Below, in pieces: positions 50,717 to 59,005 of a DNA stretch of 64,000 bases (position 1 is the first letter of the stretch; the number at the start of each line of letters is the position of its first letter). Under the pieces are notes generated by a model. It was not told the DNA's origin. It saw only the letters and a program-made list of their open reading frames with translations, and did no database searches. Both the position numbers and the translations under genes were made by a program. The DNA lies in the NCBI RefSeq assembly GCF_009792235.1, contig NZ_CP046973.1, positions 3,906,001 to 3,970,000 of the forward strand, written 5' to 3'. The DNA comes from Microcystis aeruginosa FD4 (GTDB lineage Bacteria; Cyanobacteriota; Cyanobacteriia; Cyanobacteriales; Microcystaceae).

Positions 50717-50974
50717 ATGAATACAAAACGTGCAGGGGTTGAATTACCGAGTCAACTGCTCTCTAATCGTCTGATTCTGGGTATTATTGCCTCCTACGCC
50801 CTTGCGTTCATTGTCTTCAGTTTTCTCATGTCATCACCGGGTGAGATTCTGGGCGTTGCTGATTTGAGATATGAATCTTCTTGTGTGGGATTTTTAAAAC
50901 CTAGACCCAAACTAACTTTTGGATGGGTGCAAGGTTGTCATTCATACCTTGATTCAGCAACGCCAACTTTTTAA
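50717..50974 (+). CDS. Truncated membrane protein ORF ending in a MITE
   Basis: 85 codons. Residues 1-45 contain one transmembrane helix (RLILGIIASYALAFIVFSFLM). From about residue 46 on, the frame is encoded by MITE family C, so the native C-terminus is lost. No family recognised. Probably a pseudogene or a small anchor with a foreign tail. Confidence 0.4.
   Translation: MNTKRAGVELPSQLLSNRLILGIIASYALAFIVFSFLMSSPGEILGVADLRYESSCVGFLKPRPKLTFGWVQGCHSYLDSATPTF
50852..50964. mobile_element. MITE, family C, 113 bp
   Basis: Terminal inverted repeats of about 25 bp: GGCGTTGCTGATTTGAGATA at the left, and TATCCTTGA-like sequence then TTCAGCAACGCC at the right (reverse complement GGCGTTGCTGAATCAAGG). 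A remnant is present at about 10105-10214. Confidence 0.75.
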
Positions 50975-50989
50975 CCCAACCACAATTCT

Positions 50990-52579
50990 ATGTCAAAAAA
51001 ATCATTTTTACCCGGTTGTTTAGTCGTCTTAGGACTAACAGCAGTAACCGCAGGAGGAGTCTATCTTTATCTACGAGGACAACTACCTTGGCAAAGATTC
51101 ACCCCCTTAGAATCGGCAAAAGTTATCCCAGAAACTGCCTTTGCTAGTAGTTTTGTCTCCACGGATGCAAAAGCTTGGTCAGTGTTAGCTAAATATGGTA
51201 CACCAGAATCGCAAACTGCGGTTAGTCAAGGACTAGAAGAATTACAAAAAAATATCTTCACCGATAAGATTAATTATCAACAGGATATCGAACCTTGGAT
51301 TGGTAGTATCAGCTTTGCTTTTCTTCCCGCAGCTACCCCCGGACAATCGGGAATCTTAACTGTTATCGGGATCAAAGATAAAATTAAAGCGTCAGAATTC
51401 CAGAAAAAACTAGGACAACAAGTTAATCGCCAAACTAGCACCAGTGACTACAAAGGTATTAAAATTACTGCTATAGATTGGCAGGATAACACCACCATTT
51501 ATACTGCCGTTACTGGCGATTTTTTGTTGATATCCTACGATAAAAAGGTGTTAGAATCGGCCATCGATACCTACCAAGGAAAACCCTCTTTTAGCAGTAA
51601 ACCAGAAGTGAGAAAACTGCTTTCCCAATCCCTCAACCTACCCAATACCCTAGCGACAATTTATATCGATGATTATGCCGGAATCTTGGGAGCAGATGCT
51701 AATTTATCTCCCCAAAGTCGGCAAGAATTAGCAAAAATTCAAGATATTGTCGCAGGAGTGGGTGTCACCGATACGGGATTACAGTTACAAATGGTGGCTA
51801 AACTTGCTCCTGAAACTATTTCTACCCTACCTTCCCCCAGCAGTAATCAAGTTTTAAATTATTTCCCCGGAGATACCATCGCACTCTGGAGTGGGAATAA
51901 TCTTAAACAGGGATGGGAAGAAGTAGAAAAACAGTCCCAAACCAACCCAGAATTACAAGTTTTTCTGCGTCAGATCCGTGAGAATTTTCAGATGGCAACC
52001 CTTGACGCGGATAAAGAAGTTTTTAACTGGATGGATCGAGAATTTGCCTTTGGAATTATCCCCAACCAGCAAGCTCTGGGAGGGTTAGGTTTTGGGGGAA
52101 TGATGATCTGGCAAACCGGCGATCAGAAAGCGGCAAAAACTACCCTCGATAAGTTAAATCAATTGGTGAAAACTGTTCCTGTTATCACCATAAAAAACAG
52201 TCAAATTTCTGGTCAAGATGTGACTGAATGGAAAGCGGAAGAACAAGCGATTTTAACCTATGCTTGGCCTAATAATGATACCTTAAAAATGACCGTCGGA
52301 ATTCCCTATCAACCGCAACCTAATCAACCGATTAGCCAAAGTGAGAATTTCCAAGCATCGATCGCAAATTTGCCTAAAAATAATCTCGGTTATTTCTTCA
52401 TCGATGTGGAGCAAATTATCGCTAAAGCGGGGGGAATTAATAATCTTCCGGCTACGGAATTAACCCCAGAAGCAAAGGCGTTTTTAGAATCGGTACGCGG
52501 GATCGGAATTACGGCCACTATGCCTGATAAAACCACCAGTAAAATTGATGTTTTATTTTCCCTGAAACAAACTCCCTAA
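50990..52579 (+). CDS. DUF3352 family protein
   Basis: 529 residues. One N-terminal transmembrane helix (PGCLVVLGLTAVTAGGVYLYL) anchors a large soluble domain that starts with LESAKVIPETAFASSFVSTDAKAWSVL and ends with SVRGIGITATMPDKTTSKIDV, the DUF3352 form with repeated DDYAG/FFIDVEQI-type strands. Likely exposed to periplasm or lumen. Function unknown. The 3' end overlaps folC by 27 bp tail-to-tail. Confidence 0.85.
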   Translation: MSKKSFLPGCLVVLGLTAVTAGGVYLYLRGQLPWQRFTPLESAKVIPETAFASSFVSTDAKAWSVLAKYGTPESQTAVSQGLEELQKNIFTDKINYQQDIEPWIGSISFAFLPAATPGQSGILTVIGIKDKIKASEFQKKLGQQVNRQTSTSDYKGIKITAIDWQDNTTIYTAVTGDFLLISYDKKVLESAIDTYQGKPSFSSKPEVRKLLSQSLNLPNTLATIYIDDYAGILGADANLSPQSRQELAKIQDIVAGVGVTDTGLQLQMVAKLAPETISTLPSPSSNQVLNYFPGDTIALWSGNNLKQGWEEVEKQSQTNPELQVFLRQIRENFQMATLDADKEVFNWMDREFAFGIIPNQQALGGLGFGGMMIWQTGDQKAAKTTLDKLNQLVKTVPVITIKNSQISGQDVTEWKAEEQAILTYAWPNNDTLKMTVGIPYQPQPNQPISQSENFQASIANLPKNNLGYFFIDVEQIIAKAGGINNLPATELTPEAKAFLESVRGIGITATMPDKTTSKIDVLFSLKQTP

Positions 52580-53800
52580 AAAGTAACCGACTAGATAAAG
52601 CGATCCACAGAGAATTATCTGACTATTGGCAGATTCTTGGATGGCTTTTTTTAGTCCTAAATATAAATCGGAACAAGTCTCTAGGTGAGATAATTCTGGA
52701 CAAATTGAATCCGCTAATTCCGCTAAGGTTTCAGGATTGGCACTGCTATGATCGGGAACAGAAACTAAATATAAACTATCGCCTTTTCTTAATAAAGCTT
52801 GGAATATTTCCCGATGATCTTTAGTTGATAAAATTCCCATCACCCAGATAATTTTTGGAGCCTTTAAACTATCTACATACTGCCTTAAACCAATAGCAGC
52901 AGCAGGATTATGAGCGCCATCTATTAAGATTTCTCGCTGACACCAATTAACGGTTTGTAACCGTCCTAACCAGCGAGTTTTTGCCATTCCTTCCTGCACG
53001 ACTTCATCGCTAATTTGCCAACCTTGCCGGCGTAAAATATTAACAACAGCGATCGCTATAGCGGAATTAGTTAATTGAAAATCTCCCCCTAAGGATAAAG
53101 GATATTCTAACCCTTGATATTTAGCCCGATTATCGGCAATTTTTTCGGCAGCTTCTACCCATACCGTCGGACAATTTAACAGCTTGATTCTCTCCCTAAC
53201 TACCCCCTGCGCTGATTCCGGTAATTGTCCGATAACTGCGGCACAATTCGCTTTTAATATCCCCGCTTTTTCGCCGGCAATATCGGCAACCGTGGGACCT
53301 AAATTTTGCCAATGTTCCCGACTAATAGAAGTGATGACAGTAACCAAAGGTTGAGCGCAAATATTAGTCGCATCTAATCTTCCTCCTAAACCCACTTCCA
53401 TCACGGCAATATCCACCTTTTCCTGGGCAAAATACAGCCAAGCAGCGGCAGTAATTACCTCAAATTGAGTAGGACTTTCCTGCTGGGGATCGATAAGCGA
53501 TTGTAGATCTTTAAGCAGGGTTTCTAAAGTCGCGGTTTCAATATTTTCGCCATTAATAGAGATTCTTTCTGTCCAATCAATTAAATGGGGAGAAATATAA
53601 CGTCCGACTTTGTAACCGGCAGTGCTGAGAATAGAGGATAGATAGGCACAAACGGAACCTTTGCCATTAGTTCCCGTGACATGAATAATCGGAATTTTAT
53701 CTTGGGGATTGCCTAAAATCTCCAGCAGATTTTTTATTCTTTCTAAACCGAGATTGACACCAAAACGCTGAAAAGGTTGCAGTAAAGAATCGATAGTCAT
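52553..53800 (-). CDS. folC: Bifunctional folylpolyglutamate/dihydrofolate synthase
   Basis: 415 residues from ATG 53800, with AGAGG. Mur-ligase fold: P-loop HVTGTNGKGSVCAYLSSIL, YISPHLIDWTERISING, EVGLGGRLDATN, and ISREHWQNLGPTVADIAGEKAGILK (carbamylated Lys region). The C-terminal domain has LIDGAHNPAAAIGL and VMGILSTKDHREI. Role: adds glutamates to folates and converts dihydropteroate to dihydrofolate, in the cytosol. Monocistronic. Confidence 0.94.
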   Translation of the reverse strand: MTIDSLLQPFQRFGVNLGLERIKNLLEILGNPQDKIPIIHVTGTNGKGSVCAYLSSILSTAGYKVGRYISPHLIDWTERISINGENIETATLETLLKDLQSLIDPQQESPTQFEVITAAAWLYFAQEKVDIAVMEVGLGGRLDATNICAQPLVTVITSISREHWQNLGPTVADIAGEKAGILKANCAAVIGQLPESAQGVVRERIKLLNCPTVWVEAAEKIADNRAKYQGLEYPLSLGGDFQLTNSAIAIAVVNILRRQGWQISDEVVQEGMAKTRWLGRLQTVNWCQREILIDGAHNPAAAIGLRQYVDSLKAPKIIWVMGILSTKDHREIFQALLRKGDSLYLVSVPDHSSANPETLAELADSICPELSHLETCSDLYLGLKKAIQESANSQIILCGSLYLVGYFLGSLFQGK

Positions 53801-53835
53801 GATACCTCTTGCAAAAATCAAAAATCTTTCGTTAG

Positions 53836-53906
53836 GTGAGGAGTCAGTAGTCAGTAGTCAGTAGTCAGTAGTCAGGAGTCAGTAGTCAGGAGTCAGGAGA
53901 ATTAAG
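53836..53906. repeat. AGTCAGT tandem repeat
   Basis: About ten copies of AGTAGTC/AGGAGTC-type heptamers upstream of folC. From 53907 to 54090 the sequence is AT-rich with nothing recognised. Confidence 0.85.
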
Positions 53907-54091
53907 AATGAACATTAATCAATTAAATGCTCTATTTAGAGATTTTATGCAATTTTATGCCTATTTTTCTCATTTTTGAACTATCAAAAATTAATTCTGC
54001 AAGAATTCTATGATCAGCAAACTAGAAATAATACTAAATCCAGTTATTAAAAACTGATTATTTATTCTCCGTTTTGCATGAGTGCATGAGT

Positions 54092-54124
54092 AGAAAACGG
54101 GTTTCTCCGAGAAACCCGTTTTCT
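54092..54124 (-). terminator. Strong hairpin terminator after comB-like gene
   Basis: AGAAAACGGGTTTCTC (54092-54107) and GAGAAACCCGTTTTCT (54109-54124) are a perfect inverted repeat. It is symmetric with T/A-rich bases, so may act in both directions. It sits about 60 bp beyond the stop of the minus-strand gene. Confidence 0.8.
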
Positions 54125-54186
54125 GTGCGTTACTCAGGAGCATCGATCCTACCCGCACGGATGACTCTTTCTGTGGGTGGCAATGT

Positions 54187-54912
54187 CTAAAGTTTGACTA
54201 AAATGCTCGGTTCTTTTTGGATCGGTAAAACATCAAGAGAGTCAATATTAGCGCAGTATTTTAAATCTTCTTGACAGTGGAGACGCAAGAGGCGCTGACC
54301 GTGACTACAACTGTGGAACATTCCTAAAAGATCATTTTGCCATTGACGATAAAGAGCGATTGCGGCGATAACTTCATCATTGCCGATCGCCATTTGCCCC
54401 GATTGTTCTTGTAGCGCATCTGCGATCGCTCCAGCACAGGCCGTATCTTCCAGAGAATAACCCCCTTCCCAACCAGAGCCAACAATCCAGACGGTATCGG
54501 GCTGCTTATCCAATAAGTAATTAACCGCAGCTTGCCGATTGATCATAGCCGCAGTGATGACGATTGGGGATTCTTCCACCCTTTGCAGAGCGCGAGTGCC
54601 GTTAGTGGTGCTGATAAACAGACGACGACCTTTCATTAAATCAGGGGTACAATCGAGGGGAGAATTGCCCAGATCGCAGCCTTCCACTTTCGCGCCGCCT
54701 CTTTCTCCTGCCCGGAGACGTTTTTCCGGTTGCCAGCTATCACTCACCTGCATCAGGGTTTTCAGATCGCTAAAGGTTTGCACTGCTTCCGCACCGGCAT
54801 TGAGGGCAGTGGCGATCGTGGTTGTTGCTCTTAAAACATCGATAACGACGGCGCAATCGGGTAGAGTATGGACGGGGGTAAGTTCGGGAGTATGATAAAT
54901 GAAAACCTGCAC
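54187..54912 (-). CDS. 2-phosphosulfolactate phosphatase family (ComB)
   Basis: 241 residues from GTG 54912. CAVVIDVLRATTTIATALNAGAEAVQTFSDL, RLRAGERGGAKVEGCDLGNSPLDCT, LFISTTNGTRALQRV and GSGWEGGYSLEDTACAGAI are the ComB signature. The named reaction is Mg2+-dependent dephosphorylation of 2-phosphosulfolactate in coenzyme M synthesis, but cyanobacteria lack that pathway, so the real substrate here is probably another phosphoester. Monocistronic with its own terminator. Confidence 0.9.
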   Translation of the reverse strand: MQVFIYHTPELTPVHTLPDCAVVIDVLRATTTIATALNAGAEAVQTFSDLKTLMQVSDSWQPEKRLRAGERGGAKVEGCDLGNSPLDCTPDLMKGRRLFISTTNGTRALQRVEESPIVITAAMINRQAAVNYLLDKQPDTVWIVGSGWEGGYSLEDTACAGAIADALQEQSGQMAIGNDEVIAAIALYRQWQNDLLGMFHSCSHGQRLLRLHCQEDLKYCANIDSLDVLPIQKEPSILVKL

Positions 54913-55055
54913 GAGTTATACCAAGTAAAAAGTAAAAGGGGAAATAAGCTCAACATACCGTCGCTCGGCGTCGCGCTGGCAGAAGAAAGACAAGGCCGAT
55001 TTTATCACGATGGATGTCAGCTAGTTAAGCTGTTCGTAATTCAAATTGCTTGTTG

Positions 55056-55400
55056 AGATCAGGCAAGGGGGGGCTAATCTCAGAATAAGCGGTTTAAATA
55101 CGTCTTAGCTTATCACTTGAAATGCCCATGCGGATCACAAAATTGGCCAATTGTCAATAGGGTTTGAGATGTTCTCACCCCGGGTCGATCATCATGACTA
55201 AGTAGCTGGTTATAATTAAATTAAAAATCGATTTTAGGTTCGATCCCCCCTTAATCCCCCCTTAATAAGGGGGTGTCGATCCCCCCTTAATCCCCCCTTG
55301 ATAAGGGGGGTGCCGATAGGCGGGGGTATCCCCCTTAATAAGGGGGGCATCTGATAATTTTTAACGCCTACTTACTTAAATGTTATAATTAACAATTATT
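55056..55400. repeat. Intergenic region with CCCCCCTTAATAAGGGGG-type repeats
   Basis: 55240-55353 holds four or five GATCCCCCCTTAATCCCCCC / TTAATAAGGGGG palindromes. 55354-55385 has TTAACGCCTACTTACTTAA, the same as at about 495-515. No gene supported here. Confidence 0.8.
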
Positions 55401-55422
55401 ATGTCTGCTAACTTCAAGATTC

Positions 55423-55839
55423 ATGTCTGCTAAAGATCGTTTTCATGGTGCAGTGAGAAAAGGATTAGAAAAAGAGGGTTGGATCATTACGGATGACCCT
55501 TTAAGGATTGAAGTGGGTGATGTAGAAATGTATGTCGATTTAGGAGCAGAGCAACTGATAGCCGCAGAAAAAGACAATGAAAAGATAGCCGTTGAAATTA
55601 AAAGTTTTATCGGTAAATCCAGTATTTCAGAATTTCATACTGCTATTGGACAATTCTTTAATTATCGTGTTGCTTTAGAAGAAAAAGAACCTAAAAGACA
55701 GTTATATTTAGCTGTTCCTTTAGATATTTATTATAGTTTTTTTGAATTGCGATTTATTCAAACTGTCGTTAAACGATTTCAAATTTACCTGATTATTTAT
55801 GATCCGATTGGGGAGGTAATTGTCGCATGGAAAAATTAG
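55423..55839 (+). CDS. xisH: XisH protein
   Basis: 138 residues. MSAKDRFHGAVRKGLEKEGWIITDDP, VDLGAEQLIAAEKDNEKIAVEIKSFIGKSSISEFHTAIGQFFNYR, then DIYYSFF is the XisH family, named for control of fdxN element excision in heterocystous strains. The D-L..E.I/VEIKSF pattern is PD-(D/E)XK nuclease-like (Asp, Glu, Glu-X-Lys). It overlaps xisI by 13 bp. In a non-heterocystous cell another role, possibly toxin-antitoxin-like, is likely. Confidence 0.9.
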   Translation: MSAKDRFHGAVRKGLEKEGWIITDDPLRIEVGDVEMYVDLGAEQLIAAEKDNEKIAVEIKSFIGKSSISEFHTAIGQFFNYRVALEEKEPKRQLYLAVPLDIYYSFFELRFIQTVVKRFQIYLIIYDPIGEVIVAWKN

Positions 55840-56162
55840 AACAATATCGTCACTATGTCAAGCAAGTCATCACTGAATATTCTCAGCTAGGTTCATCTAA
55901 AGAGCCGATTGAACAACAATTGATTTTTGATACAGTTGGCGATCACTATCAATTGATGTATGTTGGCTGGAAAAATAGACGAAGATATCATGGTTGTGTT
56001 TTGCATCTCGATATTAAAAAAGGTAAAATCTGGATACAACATGATGGCACTGAGGTAGGAATTGCCAATGAATTAGTTAATTTAGGCATTCCTAAAGAAG
56101 ATATTGTTTTAGCCTTTCATGAACCCCTAGTCAGAGAATATACAGGGTTTGCGGTGGGTTAA
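55827..56162 (+). CDS. xisI: XisI protein
   Basis: 111 residues. MEKLEQYRHYVKQVITEYSQ, VGDHYQLMYVGWKNRRRYHGCVLHLDIKKGKIWIQHDGTEVGIANELVNLGIPKEDIVLAFHEPLVREYTGFAVG is the full XisI family signature with usual length and ending. Always paired with xisH. Translationally coupled here. XisI may restrain or direct XisH. Confidence 0.92.
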   Translation: MEKLEQYRHYVKQVITEYSQLGSSKEPIEQQLIFDTVGDHYQLMYVGWKNRRRYHGCVLHLDIKKGKIWIQHDGTEVGIANELVNLGIPKEDIVLAFHEPLVREYTGFAVG

Positions 56163-56270
56163 TCTTAATCTGAGAAAGTTGACAACATTATTGTCATAAA
56201 ATAGGCTCAACAGGAGAAAAATTTAGAAATATTATCGAAAACAATTGACAAAAATCGCGGCAATGTCTGT

Positions 56271-56597
56271 CCGACGGCAATTGTTGAAACCACGGAAGTT
56301 AGCACTAACAATTAGTCAAAGCGCAAAATTATCCTAACCTAATCATAGCTTGACCGACAAACAAAATCAGCAAGAGATTTCCATTTTTTTACCTTGCTGA
56401 TCTCTGTATTTCTTTGTTAATAAAACTTAACAATTATCGGCAAAATTTCGCTTGCTTTTGTCGGGAGATTTTGAGATAATATTTTTAAAAGATTTTATTC
56501 ATAATGGGAATTTGTGCGTTTTTAAAAATTTTGCACGGATTCCCATTATAAGAAAAGCATAGCGCAAGCCGCCGGCAAAGTCAAGTCTTTTCCCATT
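56271..56597 (+). repeat. 330-bp direct repeat, copy 1
   Basis: From CCGACGGCAATTGTTGAAAC to TTTCCCATTA, the sequence is nearly the same as 58554-58894. It includes the last 14 codons of the small membrane protein gene (TAIVETTEVSTNN) and a 12-bp-stem palindrome ATAATGGGAATnnn near 56501. The small gene itself is missing here. Confidence 0.9.
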
Positions 56598-56599
56598 AA

Positions 56600-56818
56600 T
56601 TAGGGTCTGCTGAAAAAGTTTTCCCTGGGGGCAGGGTGTGGGGTGTGGGGTGTGGGGTGTAGGGTTTTACCGATTTTCAGGTGGTCAACTACCTAATTTT
56701 CAGGGAAAAAGTACCTGAATTTTCCCCCCGATCACCCCTAGCCAAGGCACTTTTTCATGGGAAAAAAGTCTAAAAGTATTATCCAACAAGGTTTTTAGAT
56801 TTATTCAGCAGACCCTAA
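56600..56818. mobile_element. MITE, family B, intact copy
   Basis: TTAGGGTCTGCTGAA at the left and TTCAGCAGACCCTAA at the right are perfect inverted repeats. The interior matches 16238-16450. It is inserted exactly at the end of the 330-bp repeat. A related right end (TTATTCAGCCAACCCTAC) lies at 56913-56930. Confidence 0.9.
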
Positions 56819-56964
56819 TTAGGGAAGGTTTTTGAGCCACCAGCTTGAAAATCTTGCAGCTGCTTGGCCAAACAGGCCGCCAAACCCCTTACCTCGTCTA
56901 TATTTCACATTTATTCAGCCAACCCTACCTAAATCTCTGCTGAAGGTGGAGATCAAAGGCTGTT

Positions 56965-58263
56965 TTAAACTAATGCTTTACTGCGATCGTTAGAAGTATC
57001 CCCAAAAATTGCCCCTCGTCGAATCAAATCCTGTTTTTGTTCAGGGGTGATCCCCGTTGCATCGATAAAGATAGCGTTTTCAACTTCCGCCCCACTCAGG
57101 TCAGCCTTACTCAGTCTAGCCTTACTCAGGTCAGCCCCACTCAGGTTAGCCCCACTCAGGTTAGCCCCCCACAGAATAGCCCCTCTCAGGTTAGCACCAA
57201 TCAGGAAAGCACCAATCAGGAAAGCCCCACTCAGGAAAGCCCAACTCAGGTTAGCCTTACTCAGGTTAGCCCTTCTCAGGTTAGCCCCGCTCAGTTTAGC
57301 CTTACTCAGTTTAGCCCAACTCAGGTTAGCCTTACTCAGGTTAGCCTTACTCAGGTTAGCCCCGCTCAGTTTAGCCCCACTCAGTTCAGCATCAATCAGG
57401 TCAGCCCTTCTCAAGAAAGCCCAACTCAGGTCAGCCTCAATCAGGTCAGCCCAACTCAGGAAAGCCCAACTCAGGTTAGCCCTTCTCAGGTTAGCCCCAC
57501 TCAGGTCAGCCCCACTTAGAATAGCCCCACTCAGAATAGCCCCACTCAAATCAACTTTATATAGAGTTTTCTGATCGATTGTTACCTCTCGAATTGCCTT
57601 AATTAATTCGGCTTTTTCAATAACTTTTGCATCTGTAGTGAACTCTGCTTTTTTGACGATAATTTCGGGTATATCGTCTGATTTAAGTTCATTGAGAAGG
57701 GCTTGCAATTCCCCCGATTGATGTAAATCTGCTAGGCGCTGTAGTCCATCTTCTGAACCTTCTAAAAATAGCCGAATACTGCCTTTAAGTTTCATAATAG
57801 GCTTGATCGTGTTGTCTCTGGCAGTTTCTTGAAGAAAGCTGATAATTTTATCAATTTTCTCTGGTGTCAGGTCGTCTATCCCTACCTCCATAACTAATTC
57901 AAGAACTTTATTTGATTGCTGAGGTTGCGGTTTATTGTTATGATCAAATATCTGAGAATTATCTCTATACCTTGTCAAAGCAGTAATCAGATTAGTCTTT
58001 CCAATCTTTTCACCTGTTTGCTCTGACAATATTTTAAATAAACTAGAAGCCGCATTCTTGATTGACTGTTCTTCTGTCCTAATTTCAATTTCTTTTGCTA
58101 GATCACGATATGTTTTATTCTCAAAAATACCTTTTAATATTTTTGTCTCCACGTCCGTTAATCGCTTTTTTGTATGCTTTTTTTTCAGATAATTAACCAG
58201 CATTTCTAATTCAGTCCATGAAATGGTTTTAGTTTCAGTCATTTTTAGTTCATTTATCATCAT
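56965..58263 (-). CDS. HTH, associated domain and pentapeptide-repeat protein
   Basis: 432 residues in three parts. Residues about 12-105 (LEMLVNYLKKKHTKKRLTDVETKILKGIFENKTYRDLAKEI, then IKNAASSLFKILSEQTGEKI) match the HTH found at the N-terminus of vWA-MoxR-associated and NTPase conflict proteins. Residues about 120-205 (IISFLQETARDNTI, GSIRLFLEGSEDGLQRLADLHQSGEL) resemble an effector-associated module. Residues about 235-415 are pentapeptide repeats (ADLSGANLRRANL). The protein resembles the input/adaptor part of cyanobacterial conflict systems with a pentapeptide effector instead of an NTPase. Flanked by 330-bp repeats and divergent from a small membrane protein. Confidence 0.75.
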   Translation of the reverse strand: MMINELKMTETKTISWTELEMLVNYLKKKHTKKRLTDVETKILKGIFENKTYRDLAKEIEIRTEEQSIKNAASSLFKILSEQTGEKIGKTNLITALTRYRDNSQIFDHNNKPQPQQSNKVLELVMEVGIDDLTPEKIDKIISFLQETARDNTIKPIMKLKGSIRLFLEGSEDGLQRLADLHQSGELQALLNELKSDDIPEIIVKKAEFTTDAKVIEKAELIKAIREVTIDQKTLYKVDLSGAILSGAILSGADLSGANLRRANLSWAFLSWADLIEADLSWAFLRRADLIDAELSGAKLSGANLSKANLSKANLSWAKLSKAKLSGANLRRANLSKANLSWAFLSGAFLIGAFLIGANLRGAILWGANLSGANLSGADLSKARLSKADLSGAEVENAIFIDATGITPEQKQDLIRRGAIFGDTSNDRSKALV

Positions 58264-58426
58264 TGTTTAAGGGTAACAGGACTTAAGATTACTTTTCAGT
58301 ACCCTGTCAGGTTACTTGATAGTACCTAAAACAAGTACCGTTTTCAGGACTTTTGAGTAACGACAAATAATCAATTTTTTTTTAATCTAAAGATAGTTCA
58401 CCTCCTAAATAAAAGGATTGATGATT

Positions 58427-58600
58427 ATGTATAAATATTGGTTGAAGTACAGAGAAGACCTTGTTAGTCTTGCCAAAATTACCAGCACGATAATTGCGAT
58501 CGCATCATTTTTAGGCTTCTCTTTGCCAGAGAAATTTCCACCTACCCCCTGCCAACCGACGGCAATTGTTGAAACCACAGAAGTTAGCACTAACAATTAG
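58427..58600 (+). CDS. Small single-pass membrane protein
   Basis: 57 residues from ATG 58427, with AAGGA 9 bp upstream. ATG 58421 or TTG 58418 are alternatives. A transmembrane helix (ITSTIIAIASFLGFSL) follows a basic N-terminus and precedes a Pro-rich tail PEKFPPTPCQPTAIVETTEV. Its last 14 codons lie within the 330-bp direct repeat. Divergent neighbour of the HTH-pentapeptide gene, sharing a 160-bp promoter region. Family unknown. Confidence 0.5.
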   Translation: MYKYWLKYREDLVSLAKITSTIIAIASFLGFSLPEKFPPTPCQPTAIVETTEVSTNN

Positions 58601-58894
58601 TCAAAGCGCAAAATTCGCCTAACCTAATCATAGGTTAACCGACAATCAAGCAGACAAACAAGATCGGAAGAGATTTCCATTTTTTTACCTTGCTGATCTC
58701 TGCATTTCTTGATTAACAAAACTTAACAATTAGGGGCGAAATTTTGCTTGCTTTTGTCGGCAGATTTTGAGATAATATTTTTAAAAGATTTTATTCATAA
58801 TGGGAATCCGTGCGTTTTTAAAAATTTTGCATAGATTCCCATTATAAGAAAAGCATAGCGCAAGCCGCCGGCAAAGTCAAGTCCTTTCCCATTA
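58554..58894 (+). repeat. 330-bp direct repeat, copy 2
   Basis: Begins within the small membrane protein gene at CCGACGGCAATTG and ends at TTTCCCATTA. It contains a palindrome with 12-bp stem ATAATGGGAATC / GATTCCCATTAT (58797-58808, 58834-58845) and an AGCGCAAGCCGCCGGCAAAG tail. Confidence 0.9.
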
Positions 58895-59005
58895 CTTATG
58901 GGTGCGAATTTCCAGGAATCAAAAAAGGGGGTTAGTGGTGAGTCAGACCAAATTAGGTTACACTTCATCTTTAAATGGGAAACGCTGTCATTCTTTGTAG
59001 AGAAT

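Noticed and set aside
54187..54912. Coenzyme M biosynthesis
   Set aside because: Only the ComB-family protein is present, and the pathway is not expected in cyanobacteria.
55423..56162. fdxN element or site-specific excision region
   Set aside because: No XisF recombinase, nif genes or matching att repeats are present.
57037..57574. Plus-strand ORFs rich in Pro/Ser/Gln opposite the pentapeptide gene
   Set aside because: They are antisense shadows of the repeated pentapeptide codons. The same effect gives ORFs opposite 22950-23942.
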